From assembly GCA_030430995.1 (NCBI GenBank), contig JAUIKA010000012.1, positions 1 through 14,636 of the forward strand: a stretch of 14,636 nt of DNA. The letters are read 5' to 3'. Positions 1-7,291 of the stretch are shown piece after piece. The notes under the pieces are model-generated. The model was not told where the DNA came from. It made no database searches and saw nothing but the letters and a program-made list of their open reading frames with translations. This DNA comes from Alphaproteobacteria bacterium. Lineage in GTDB: Bacteria; Pseudomonadota; Alphaproteobacteria; Rickettsiales; Rickettsiaceae. Both the position numbers and the translations under genes were made by a program. Positions within the stretch are counted from its first letter, which is position 1; each line of letters opens with the position of its first letter.

Positions 1-237
1 CTCATCAAAATGCCGCATTCCTAATGCCCTTTTCCCAGCCTCTCTTACCAATGCAAAGGCTACATTTGTTACATCTTCTCCATTTTTTACTTTCTCTATT
101 AATTCAGAAGTCTTAGATGGCATATCTTCAATTTGAGATATTTCCTGTTCAAGCTGGTTTATTTTACCCACTTGTTTTAATAGCTTCTTAACTAATCTCT
201 CGTTAGAATTGCCAAATATTCTTGTAAGGAAATTCAT
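1..237 (-). CDS. secA: Protein translocase subunit SecA, N-terminal 79 residues (partial)
   Basis: SecA is the ATPase that drives preproteins through the SecYEG channel. Only the first 79 codons are in the window and the frame stays open to the edge. The translation begins MNFLTRIFGNSNERLVKKLL and ends with VREAGKRALGMRHFDE. The first matches the usual SecA opening (short hydrophobic start, then IFG-x-x-N-x-R-L-x-K). The last matches the highly conserved FA-V-REA-x-KR-x-LGMRHFD block that precedes the Q motif and Walker A site, both of which lie outside. The ATG at 235-237 gives the usual N-terminus, so the start is secure. It is divergent from the parvulin gene at 307, an arrangement I recall from Rickettsia. 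The stretch after residue 38 (MPSKTSELIEKVKNGE) is slightly shorter than in typical SecA. Confidence 0.93.
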   Translation of the reverse strand, partial: MNFLTRIFGNSNERLVKKLLKQVGKINQLEQEISQIEDMPSKTSELIEKVKNGEDVTNVAFALVREAGKRALGMRHFDE

Positions 238-248
238 AAAATTTTATG

Positions 249-277
249 TTGACTTATTACTTTCATAGCAGTATACA
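249..277 (+). promoter_or_regulatory. Putative promoter of the parvulin gene
   Basis: TTGACT (249-254, 5/6 to the sigma70 -35 consensus) and TATACA (272-277, 4/6 to the -10) are separated by 17 bp. Transcription would start near 284, giving a leader of about 23 nt. No clear Shine-Dalgarno sequence lies in front of the ATG at 307. Promoter matches are easy to find by chance in AT-rich DNA, so this is a prediction. Confidence 0.5.
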
Positions 278-282
278 TTATA
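277..282 (-). promoter_or_regulatory. secA: Putative -10 element of the secA promoter
   Basis: Read on the minus strand this is a perfect TATAAT, about 40 bases before the secA ATG. The -35 region 17 bp further upstream is a poor match. The element shares base 277 with the -10 of the oppositely directed parvulin promoter, so polymerase could not occupy both at once if both are real. Confidence 0.38.
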
Positions 283-306
283 GAGATGATTTTAAAAAGT
301 TAGACT

Positions 307-1113
307 ATGAAAATTAAATGTTTTTTATTAGCTTCTACGCTTACTTTTGCTGGAAGTGTTTTTGCTTCAGATGTTACTGTAGCTACATATAAGGGAGGCA
401 AAATTACAGAGCAAAATGTTATGTCCATGTTAAAAGCTATGCCGAATTCTGAGCAGTTTCTATCTGGCAAAACTTTTAAGGAACTACCAAAAAACATGCA
501 AGAAGAAGCTATAAAAGCTTATGCAAATAAAACTTTGCTAGTAAAAGCTGCTAAAGATGCAAAAATAGAGAGCTCTGATCTTTTTAATCAAAAATTAAAA
601 GATATCAAGCAGGAGCTTGCAATGCAAATATACATAGAAAAATATTTGAATAGTAAAATATCTCAAGAGCTTATAAAGAAGGAATATGAGAAAGAAAAAG
701 AAAAGCTTTTAGGAAAAGAGGAAGTAAATATTTCTCAAATTTTTGTAAAATCTGAAGCAGCAGCAAAAGCAATTGAAGCAAAATTAAATAAGGGCGCTAA
801 ATTTGCAGATTTAGCAGAAAAACAATCTAAAGAAAACGGAAATAAAGGAATGAATGGTAACATAGGGTATGTAGTGCCATCTGATATACCAATTTTAGAA
901 AATGATATAGACCAGTTAAAGATAGGGCAATTTTCTAAGCCTATTAAAACTGAAGCTGGATACCACATCCTATATGTTAATGATAAAAGAAAGGTTAAAA
1001 TACCCTCTTTTGATGAAGCTAAGAATTCTATTAAAAAACAGCTGCAAGCAAAATTTGCTAATCAGCTTATGGAAGATGTCGCCAAAAAGGCTGATTTAAA
1101 AATTTTAGATTAA
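307..1113 (+). CDS. Exported parvulin-type peptidyl-prolyl cis-trans isomerase (PpiC/PrsA-like)
   Basis: A periplasmic foldase-type protein of 268 residues. Residues 1-20 are a classic signal peptide: MKIK, a hydrophobic core, then SVFA before a predicted cut at A20/S21. There is no lipobox cysteine, so the product should be soluble. A helical, lysine-rich region (about 60-138) follows, then one parvulin (rotamase) domain at about 139-231. That domain contains KFADLAEKQSKE, the glycine-rich NGNIGYVVPSD and GYHILYVNDK segments, and the C-terminal GYH histidine at 220. The position where parvulins usually have a histidine (HIL-V-K) reads S-QIFVK (Q144), so catalytic activity may be reduced and a chaperone role is possible. 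The overall plan matches the small SurA/PrsA-like parvulins of alphaproteobacteria, called plp in Rickettsia. It is probably transcribed alone, since a separate promoter is predicted before rpmG. Confidence 0.9.
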   Translation: MKIKCFLLASTLTFAGSVFASDVTVATYKGGKITEQNVMSMLKAMPNSEQFLSGKTFKELPKNMQEEAIKAYANKTLLVKAAKDAKIESSDLFNQKLKDIKQELAMQIYIEKYLNSKISQELIKKEYEKEKEKLLGKEEVNISQIFVKSEAAAKAIEAKLNKGAKFADLAEKQSKENGNKGMNGNIGYVVPSDIPILENDIDQLKIGQFSKPIKTEAGYHILYVNDKRKVKIPSFDEAKNSIKKQLQAKFANQLMEDVAKKADLKILD

Positions 1114-1118
1114 TTATC

Positions 1119-1147
1119 TTGCTAAAATAACTATATAGGCTTAGAAT
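1119..1147 (+). promoter_or_regulatory. Putative promoter of rpmG-rpsP
   Basis: TTGCTA (1119-1124, 4/6) and TAGAAT (1142-1147, 5/6) are spaced by 17 bp in the gap between the parvulin stop codon and rpmG. The start of transcription would be near 1154, giving a leader of about 19 nt. Support is pattern match and position only. Confidence 0.4.
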
Positions 1148-1172
1148 ATTAAAAAAATAAAATGATTTAGGA

Positions 1173-1349
1173 GTGTCTGTAAAAAAGAAGAATAAAAAAC
1201 TTTTAGTAAAGTTAGTAAGCAGCGCAGGAACAGGGGTTTTCTTCGTAAAAAAGCGTAACCCCAAAAGCTTAGCAACAAAGCTTTCTTTGAAGAAATATGA
1301 CCCAAAGCTTAGAAAGCATGTTGAGTTTGTTGAAAAAAAGATGTCATAA
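1173..1349 (+). CDS. rpmG: 50S ribosomal protein L33 (zinc-free form)
   Basis: The 58-residue product contains the L33 signature VKLVSSAGTGVFFVKKRNPK, followed by TKLSLKKYDPKLRKHVEFVEKK. This covers the whole family length of about 55 residues. There are no cysteines, so this is the zinc-independent (C-minus) form common in Proteobacteria. The only start in the open frame is GTG at 1173, because an in-frame TAA at 1158-1160 closes the region upstream and no ATG fits. A purine-rich TTAGGAG sequence runs directly into the GTG rather than sitting 5-9 nt before it. A minimal ATG-ATT-TAG reading frame (1162-1170) ends two bases before the start. The gene lies 20 nt before rpsP and is probably co-transcribed with it; rpmG-rpsP is not the usual order (rpmB-rpmG, rpsP-rimM-trmD-rplS). 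Confidence 0.93.
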   Translation: MSVKKKNKKLLVKLVSSAGTGVFFVKKRNPKSLATKLSLKKYDPKLRKHVEFVEKKMS

Positions 1350-1369
1350 AACAATTCTGATATATTAAT

Positions 1370-1702
1370 ATGATAAAGATAAGACTCGCAAGAGGCGGAT
1401 GCAAGAAAAAGCCTTTTTATAGATTGATCGCAGCTACAGCTACAGCACCTAGAGATGGAAAGTTTTTGGAAAAATTAGGCACATATAATCCATTAATAGC
1501 AGATAAAGATAAAAAATCTGTTATTAAGAAAGACAGAGTAGATTATTGGCTTTCTAAAGGCGCGCAGCCCACTAAAACTGCTTACAGACTAATTAGCAAT
1601 GCTGGCGTAAGCGTTCCTGAAAAAATCGTGAATAAAATGAAGGAATCTATTCAAGCTTCTGCTGCAAAACCTAAGAAAAAAGCTGAGGAAGCTAGTAAAT
1701 AA
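1370..1702 (+). CDS. rpsP: 30S ribosomal protein S16
   Basis: A small-subunit ribosomal protein of 110 residues that is needed for 30S assembly. It opens MIKIRLARGGCKKKPFYRLI, continues with APRDGKFLEKLGTYNP and then RVDYWLSKGAQPT. These are the conserved blocks of S16 in the right order. The C-terminal tail (about 85-110) is lysine- and alanine-rich (AAKPKKKAEEASK), as in many alphaproteobacteria, and makes it longer than the roughly 82-residue Escherichia coli protein. No Shine-Dalgarno sequence is visible; the 20 nt gap after rpmG suggests translation from a shared mRNA. The partners that normally follow (rimM, trmD, rplS) are absent, and a 760-base gene-poor stretch comes next. Confidence 0.96.
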   Translation: MIKIRLARGGCKKKPFYRLIAATATAPRDGKFLEKLGTYNPLIADKDKKSVIKKDRVDYWLSKGAQPTKTAYRLISNAGVSVPEKIVNKMKESIQASAAKPKKKAEEASK

Positions 1703-1745
1703 TATACAGACCTATATTCATATTGGTTTATGCAATACCTCTAAA

Positions 1746-1777
1746 AAGCATTAGGGTAATTTATAGTCCTGATGCTT
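1746..1777 (+). terminator. Hairpin after rpsP, possible transcription end
   Basis: AAGCATTAGG (1746-1755) pairs with CCTGATGCTT (1768-1777): ten base pairs with one G-U around a 12-nt loop, about 45 nt after the rpsP stop codon. No uridine run follows, so it is not a standard intrinsic terminator. It could still protect the 3' end of the mRNA. Confidence 0.35.
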
Positions 1778-2007
1778 AAGTATATCTAATATGCTTTAAA
1801 AACATATATTATTGAATCATTGCTTTCATATTGGTGCTAAAAATAATATATAGATAATACCGTATAAAAAGACTGCATAGAGTAATCTTGAAAAAAGTCA
1901 GTAGCATCACAGATATATCTTTTCCTTAATGATTTGCCCATAAAGATCATTTTTGTTTAATCTTGTTTAGACCCGAAAGAATATGAATAAGGATATTCTA
2001 TTGATAT

Positions 2008-2069
2008 ATAGTAATTTTATATGAGCTAAGATATACAATAATATAGAATAGATCGTATAAAATTACTAT
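2008..2069. repeat. 14-bp perfect inverted repeat, 34-bp spacer
   Basis: ATAGTAATTTTATA at 2008-2021 is exactly inverted as TATAAAATTACTAT at 2056-2069. Its role is unknown. It could be the ends of a tiny decayed element or a long-armed hairpin. AT-rich background raises the chance rate, but 14 perfect bases at this spacing is notable. Confidence 0.5.
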
Positions 2070-2428
2070 TAATCTATAAATTTTGTTTAAAACATGTAAG
2101 CACTAAATTTATAATAGCTCTATTAAACTTGGTTCAAGTGATATGTAGCCATTTTATGTAGACTATGCTATAAGCATAACAGAATCATTAAAACAAAAAT
2201 ATAGTATATGCTGCTATATTAAAAAAGAAGCAAGCAGAAAAATTTAAACAACTTAACCAAGGATTAATAGTCTTTACTGATAATAATGCTACATCAGAAT
2301 TTGCTATAGCAAAGAAATAACCTGTTTTTATTACATTTCTTACAAGCAAGGTAAAAAGAGAATCTTCACTTACAAAATAGTAAAAATGCATTTTATCTTT
2401 TATGTTTAGGATTGTTTAATGCTATATA

Positions 2429-2462
2429 CTATATTATTAATATAGATTAACTAATCTATATT
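2429..2462. promoter_or_regulatory. Overlapping inverted repeats before the broken gene at 2467
   Basis: AATATAGATTA (2439-2449) and TAATCTATATT (2452-2462) form a perfect 11-bp inverted repeat around a 2-base centre (AC), ending 4 nt before the ATG at 2467. The AATATAG of the left arm (2439-2445) can also pair with CTATATT at 2429-2435, leaving a 3-nt loop. One segment therefore has two mutually exclusive partners. As DNA this resembles an operator; as RNA it would hide or expose the ribosome-binding region. There is no recognisable Shine-Dalgarno sequence. Function is inference. Confidence 0.42.
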
Positions 2463-2466
2463 TAAC

Positions 2467-3685
2467 ATGCCAAATAAATCACTAACTCAAGCAGATTTAG
2501 AAAGATCATATGCAGCAGAAGCAGCAGGGCACAAAGTATCACGAAAAGAAGGGAAATCTATTGTATCAAGAATAGATAATGATCTATTAGTATTATGGAC
2601 TAAATTAACAATTGAAGACAAAACTGGCGAATTAAGCAAGATACCTAGCAATCAAATATCTATCGAGCATCTAAAACAAGCCAGAGATATGGTTAGTGAC
2701 ACCGCAACACAGGAAAAGCTCCATGGCTTCATCACAGAAGCTGAATCAGCACTAGCAGGCAGAGTAATATATACAGCACCGATTGCAGATAAAGATAAGC
2801 ATGCAAAAAAGCCTTAGTAGTAAGCTTCTTAGACAGCTCATATGTTGCAAGGAGACAAGAGCTACCTAAAACAAATGAAGAAATAGAGGCAATATAAGCA
2901 GACTTACGTAAGCAATATAAACTAGAATATGCAGGTGATATACTCGCATATAAAGAGTTCATAGATGCCACTGATACAAAAATAGCAGAATTATCATCAT
3001 CAATAGCTATATTAAGATACAATGGCCTGTCTATAACTGCTAGCATACATATAGATGGCTCTCTATCACTGCTCACTCTACATGCGGGCAGAGAATATGG
3101 GCATTAGGAGGCGGAAAACTAGCTTCAGGAAAATTAATTGAAGATGCAATAACAGACGCTAACAGCGAAGTTTTAATGTTTAATGTAGATGTAAGCAAAG
3201 GCGAGAAAATAACAGATGCGCAAATAGCAACATTTAAGATATTAAATGAAGCCATTGCTCATAAACAGGCAACTCCATATCCTCATTTCATGGTTGCAAC
3301 TCAGTATATAGGCAAAATAGCTGCAACAGAATTTCTTCAATCATTAGAAAAAGGATTTTTCCCGCATTTAAAGGATTTTAGATTTACCCCTAAAGATGCA
3401 AGCTCTGCAAAACTTGCAACATTTAAAGTAGTAGTTAAAGAAGAACCTGAGCTTGAAGTTACAACAACAGACCATAAAGGCTTTGGTATTCAAAAATTAT
3501 GGAAAGTATTTATAGATAAATTAGGGATGGATTTTAAATCTAATCTAAGCAAATTTGTTGTATTCCTCAATGTAATTCTAAATGGTGAAATTGAAGGGGA
3601 GTTTACTGCCACAGAAGAAACTTATGAACATATAGATAAAGTAGCAGATGGGTTGCAACCTCTTATGGGCGATGTAAGCATTTGA
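2467..3685 (+). pseudogene. Broken gene of about 405 codons, unknown family
   Basis: Three consecutive plus-strand frames read as one protein once lesions are mended. Part 1 (2467-2817) begins MPNKSLTQADLERSY and reaches KDKHAKKP before a TAG. Near the A6 run at 2805-2810 the coding sense moves to another frame (ALVVSFLDSSYVARRQE), consistent with loss of one base. That frame meets a TAA at 2895-2897 and continues as ADLRKQYKLEYAGD to LTLHAGR. Around 3088-3100 it shifts again to IWALGGGKLASGKLIEDAIT, which runs to TGA at 3683-3685. A short in-frame tail (DTALAEAA) follows the TGA, so the original end may be at 3710-3712. Part 3 alone could still be translated from ATG 3176 (169 residues). Composition is lysine/glutamate-rich with mixed helical and extended segments. 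There is no signal peptide, no membrane segment and no motif I recognise. A lineage-specific cytosolic or effector-like protein is possible but unproven. Confidence 0.72.
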
Positions 3686-4057
3686 GATACAGCCTTAGCT
3701 GAAGCTGCTTAAGCTAAGCTTATGGCCTCACATTTGATGTAGCTACAAAGCCTCAAACATGATAAAAGATATAAGAAAAGTTACTAAACAGCCTTTCTTA
3801 TATCTAGATCATATCCTTAAAAATAATATCTTTCATTATTACTCAGAATTAACTGATAAGTTATCATATGCCATAGAGCCAGTTAAGTAATTCTTATTTA
3901 GATTATGTGCAATGAACGTTATGAACCTTAAGCACAATAGAGAAATTCTATATATAAGTCAGGATTCTATTACAACAAACAAGAATCTTGTTATAGCATA
4001 GAAAATTTGTTATTATTAATCAATATTAGCCAATAACTTTATCACATAAAGCTCACA
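3686..4057. other. Gene-free stretch with two hairpins
   Basis: All frames are dense with stops and I see no gene. Two hairpins are present. CTTAGCT (3694-3700) pairs with AGCTAAG (3712-3718). AGATATAAGAAAAG (3767-3780) pairs with CTTTCTTATATCT (3793-3805), 13 pairs with one bulged A and a 12-nt loop. Neither is followed by a U run. They may be remnants of the 3' end of the broken gene upstream. Confidence 0.45.
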
Positions 4058-4536
4058 GTGAGCGCAGAGTCATTGCAAGAAGCTCAACAATACCTAGCTA
4101 TAAGCAAAACTCTAAAGCCATCTGACAGAAATTTAAGTGACACGCAAGAATTAAAAATAATGAATCTAGGATACAATATACATGACTCAGCCCTTGAAAA
4201 AACTGACCCTAAATACTTCTGCGCAAAGACTGTACTAGGCTTAGAAAGGAAAACACAAGATACAGAAACCGCCCCCGCACAAGAAGCAGCTAGTAGAGAA
4301 TTGAGGATGTCCACAGAAGAAGCTAAAGATATATTAGAAAATACGCCCTATGATTTATCAAGAGACCCAAATTGGCCCCCTTTCCTAAAAGCATCCCTTC
4401 TACATATGCTACAAGAAGAATTACAAAGAAATCCATTAGAACTACATATACCAGAACGTTATATATATATGAAGTAATTAATTCGGTATTTGAGATAGAA
4501 CTAGCAGGAGTTGCCATGGAAGAATGCCTTGAGTAA
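4058..4536 (+). pseudogene. Small gene frameshifted in a TA tract, unknown family
   Basis: From GTG 4058 the frame gives 139 residues (MSAESLQEAQQYLAI to IPERYIYMK) and stops at 4475-4477. An alternating TA tract of 11 nt (4460-4470) sits just before that stop. If the tract were one TA unit shorter, reading would continue as YEVINSVFEIELAGVAMEEC-LE to a TAA at 4534-4536, giving a product of about 158 residues. The extension has the same acidic, coding-like character as the body, so I read the present 3' end as a slippage frameshift. The upstream in-frame stop is near 4031 and GTG is the only usual start. No signal peptide, membrane segment or known domain is visible. It contains a proline/tryptophan patch, DPNWPPFLKASLLHMLQEEL. 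The gene could be functional in its truncated form; calling it a pseudogene is a judgement. Confidence 0.5.
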
Positions 4537-4601
4537 AAGCAATTACCAAGATAACCACTACCAGCCTTTCCTTATAACCCCCTAAGGCAAATAAGTAATT
4601 T

Positions 4602-4630
4602 TATACATTATGCCATCTTTATGTTATAAT
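4602..4630 (+). promoter_or_regulatory. gyrA: Putative gyrA promoter
   Basis: TATACA (4602-4607, 4/6 to the -35 consensus), 17 bp, then a perfect TATAAT (4625-4630). Transcription would start near 4637, giving a leader of about 20 nt. A TTAGGA sequence (4651-4656) lies only one base before the ATG, closer than an ideal ribosome-binding site. The same TTAGGA placement occurs at rpmG. Confidence 0.6.
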
Positions 4631-4657
4631 TGGCGTTATTTCTGTGTTAATTAGGAT

Positions 4658-7291
4658 ATGCAAAACCATATATCACATGTAGACATCTCTGATGAGATGA
4701 AGAATTCTTATTTGGATTACGCGATGAGCGTCATAGTAAGCCGCGCATTGCCTGATGTAAGAGATGGCCTTAAGCCAGTACATAGAAGGATCCTATATTC
4801 CATGTATGAATCCGGATTCCATTACAATAAACAACATAGGAAATCTGCGCGCGTGGTGGGGGACGTGATAGGTAAATATCACCCACATGGAGACACAGTA
4901 GTTTATGATGCATTAGTGCGTATGGCGCAAGAATTCTCACTTAGAATGCCACTGATAGATGGCCAAGGTAACTTCGGCTCTGTAGATGGGGATTCACCAG
5001 CGCATATGAGGTACACGGAATGTAAGCTCTCCAAAATTACAGCTCACTTCCTTGAAGATATAGATAAGCAGACTGTGTTATTCCAGTCAAATTATGACAA
5101 TACAGAAAGCGAACCTACTGTTCTGCCAACACTTCTTCCTAACCTGCTTATAAATGGCTCCGGTGGTATTGCAGTTGGTATGGCAACAAACATCCCTCCT
5201 CATAATACCTCTGAGGTGATTGATCTATGCTGCAAATACATAGACAAGCCAGAGATGGAAATAGAGGAAATGATAGAAATCATAAAAGGCCCTGACTTCC
5301 CCACCGGGGGGCAGATTCTTAACATCCCAGCTCTTCATAATGCATATAAAACAGGCAGAGGCATTATACAAGTAAGGGGCGTAGCTGAAGTAGTAGAAGA
5401 GAAAAATTCTAAAAGTAGCATTATCATCTCCGAAATACCTTACATGGTCAATAAATCTAAAATGATAGAGAAAATTGCCAGCCTTGTAAGGGAAAAGAAA
5501 ATAGAAGGAATAACAGACCTAAGGGATGAGTCAGATAAAGATGGCATAAGAGTTGTAATAGAGGTAAGGAAAGATGCAATAGCAGAGGTAATATTAAAAC
5601 AGCTCTATAGCTATACATCTTTGCAGACAAGCTTTGGAATAAACACCCTGGCGCTAGATAACGGCGTGCCAAAACTTATGAGCCTAAAAGACATAGTCTC
5701 TGCATTTGTTAACTTCAGAAAAGAAGTTGTATATAAAAGGACTTTATATCTAAAAAACCAAGCAACTAATAAAGCAAATGTGCTCCTTGGCCTTCACATA
5801 GCAGTCAGCAATATAGATGAAGTAATAAAAATAATAAAAACTTCACAAACACCTGACATAGCAAAACAACGGCTTATTGAGAAGCCATGGCATAATGCTG
5901 AAATTGAGCATTATACCCGGTTATTAGAAATAAACCCACTAACAGAATCTGGTGAATGTTTCTTAAATGAAGTACAAGCGAAAGCAATATTAGAAATGCG
6001 CTTGCAAAGGCTTACTAATATGGAAAAAAATAAGATATTGGAAGATCTAAACAAGCTTATTAAAGATATAGAATATTATATCAGCATATTACAAGATTCT
6101 GAAAAACTAAAAAATCTGGTAAAAGAAGAGTTAGAACTTCTACAACAAAAATTCACAGTAAAAAGAAAAACTGAAATTCTGGACCATCAGATAGAGCAAA
6201 GTGACTTAGACTTAATACCTAAAGAAGATGTAGCCGTTACAGTTACATTAGATGGCTATATAAAAAGAGTATCTGTCTCACTTTACAAAGCGCAGCATAG
6301 AGGCGGAAAGGGGAGAAGCTCAATAGCAATGAATGAGAAAGACACAGTAACACAAATGTTTATAGGCACAACACATGACTGCCTATTATTCTTCTCAGAC
6401 TTTGGTAAAGTATATAAGCTAGAAGCACATAAGATCCCTATAGGGAACCACCATACAAAAGGCAAGCATATAGCAAATTTGCTACAACTTAGCCCTAATG
6501 AAAAAATAGCAAATATCCTAATACTGCCTAGCGAAGAAGTGGAGCAATATGAGATAATATTCGCTACATCAAATGGGAAAATACGTAGGAATAAACTCAC
6601 AGACTTCGTCTATATACCATCCAATGGCAAAATAGCTGTAAAGCTTGATGAGAGTGACTCTTTAATAGGTGTTAGCATCTGCAGAGAGGATGACCATATA
6701 TTGCTTGCAACGCAGCTTGGCAAAGCAATCAGGTTCCCTGTTAATGCTGTAAGATGCTTCAAAACCAGAGCTTCTGACGGAGTAATAGCTATGAAGCTAA
6801 AATCCTCAGATAAAGTAATAACGCTTACCACAATTAATGAGGCTGAATTCACAATTGATGATAAAGAACAATATTTATCCATACCTATAAAAGATAGAAA
6901 AGGGGACTTAGCAAGGCTAGATATAGCAGCGAAATATGACGTTAAAAAAATGCAATCTATGTCTAAGGCAGAGCAAATCTTACTTTGCATCACAGAAAAC
7001 GGATATGGGAAATGTAGCTCTTCATTTGAATACAGGGTTACTAACCGTGGAGGCTCTGGCGTTATCAATTTCGCTGTATCTACAAAAACAGGAAATGTTG
7101 TAGCAGCTCTTCCAGTAACTCTTAATGAAGACTTATTACTCATAACCAATTCTGGCAAAACTATAAGATGCAGCATAGGAAACCTAAGAATTATGGGTAG
7201 AAACACCAGGGGTGTGCTGCTATTCAAGACAGAAGAAGGGGAGAAAGTTGTCTCAGCAGAGTTAGCAATAACAGATGATGAGGGGGATTAA
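4658..7291 (+). CDS. gyrA: DNA gyrase subunit A
   Basis: This is the breaking-rejoining subunit of DNA gyrase, which forms A2B2 with GyrB and introduces negative supercoils. The 877 residues span the full family length. The winged-helix/tower core holds DYAMSVIVSRALPDVRDGLK near residue 20 and the quinolone-pocket motif KYHPHGDTVVYDALVRMAQ at 73-91. The catalytic tyrosine is Y119 in HMRYTE, and GSGGIAVGMATNIPPHN follows. The GyrA box QHRGGKG at 546-552 opens the C-terminal beta-pinwheel and separates GyrA from ParC, which lacks a proper box. Further pinwheel blades are visible (FATSNGKIRR, LATQLGKAIRF, ITENGYGK, ITNSGKTIR). At the position of E. coli Ser83 there is Thr (T80); Asp87 is kept as D84. 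The gene stands alone; gyrB is not nearby. A G-rich hairpin overlaps the stop codon. Confidence 0.98.
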   Translation: MQNHISHVDISDEMKNSYLDYAMSVIVSRALPDVRDGLKPVHRRILYSMYESGFHYNKQHRKSARVVGDVIGKYHPHGDTVVYDALVRMAQEFSLRMPLIDGQGNFGSVDGDSPAHMRYTECKLSKITAHFLEDIDKQTVLFQSNYDNTESEPTVLPTLLPNLLINGSGGIAVGMATNIPPHNTSEVIDLCCKYIDKPEMEIEEMIEIIKGPDFPTGGQILNIPALHNAYKTGRGIIQVRGVAEVVEEKNSKSSIIISEIPYMVNKSKMIEKIASLVREKKIEGITDLRDESDKDGIRVVIEVRKDAIAEVILKQLYSYTSLQTSFGINTLALDNGVPKLMSLKDIVSAFVNFRKEVVYKRTLYLKNQATNKANVLLGLHIAVSNIDEVIKIIKTSQTPDIAKQRLIEKPWHNAEIEHYTRLLEINPLTESGECFLNEVQAKAILEMRLQRLTNMEKNKILEDLNKLIKDIEYYISILQDSEKLKNLVKEELELLQQKFTVKRKTEILDHQIEQSDLDLIPKEDVAVTVTLDGYIKRVSVSLYKAQHRGGKGRSSIAMNEKDTVTQMFIGTTHDCLLFFSDFGKVYKLEAHKIPIGNHHTKGKHIANLLQLSPNEKIANILILPSEEVEQYEIIFATSNGKIRRNKLTDFVYIPSNGKIAVKLDESDSLIGVSICREDDHILLATQLGKAIRFPVNAVRCFKTRASDGVIAMKLKSSDKVITLTTINEAEFTIDDKEQYLSIPIKDRKGDLARLDIAAKYDVKKMQSMSKAEQILLCITENGYGKCSSSFEYRVTNRGGSGVINFAVSTKTGNVVAALPVTLNEDLLLITNSGKTIRCSIGNLRIMGRNTRGVLLFKTEEGEKVVSAELAITDDEGD

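Larger units (their letters stand above)
1703..2466. other. Gene-poor stretch after rpsP, with possible decayed coding traces
   Basis: No convincing intact gene is visible on either strand. Two weak coding-like traces occur. On the plus strand around 2205-2316 one frame reads AAILKKKQAEKFKQLNQGL and continues to a TAA, but it lacks a proper start. On the minus strand 1837-1950 is a 37-codon frame beginning MIFMGKSLRKRY. Neither has a recognisable family. The 67-codon minus frame at 2188-2391 is phenylalanine- and leucine-rich and looks like an antisense shadow of the plus-strand trace. The rest is AT-rich sequence with several inverted repeats listed separately. Confidence 0.5.

Noticed and set aside
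1067..1354. Minus-strand 95-codon frame over the rpmG region
   Set aside because: The plus strand here encodes ribosomal protein L33, so the minus frame is a shadow.
2188..2391. Minus-strand 67-codon frame, hydrophobic
   Set aside because: No start signal or family; it is opposite a weak plus-strand coding trace. A small membrane protein cannot be excluded but is not supported.
2732..3255. Two minus-strand frames opposite the broken gene
   Set aside because: The plus-strand frames carry hydrophilic coding-like sequence; the minus frames are low-complexity S/L/Y-rich shadows.
6610..7227. Minus-strand 205-codon frame inside gyrA
   Set aside because: It is fully antisense to a clearly conserved part of gyrA and has no coding signature of its own.
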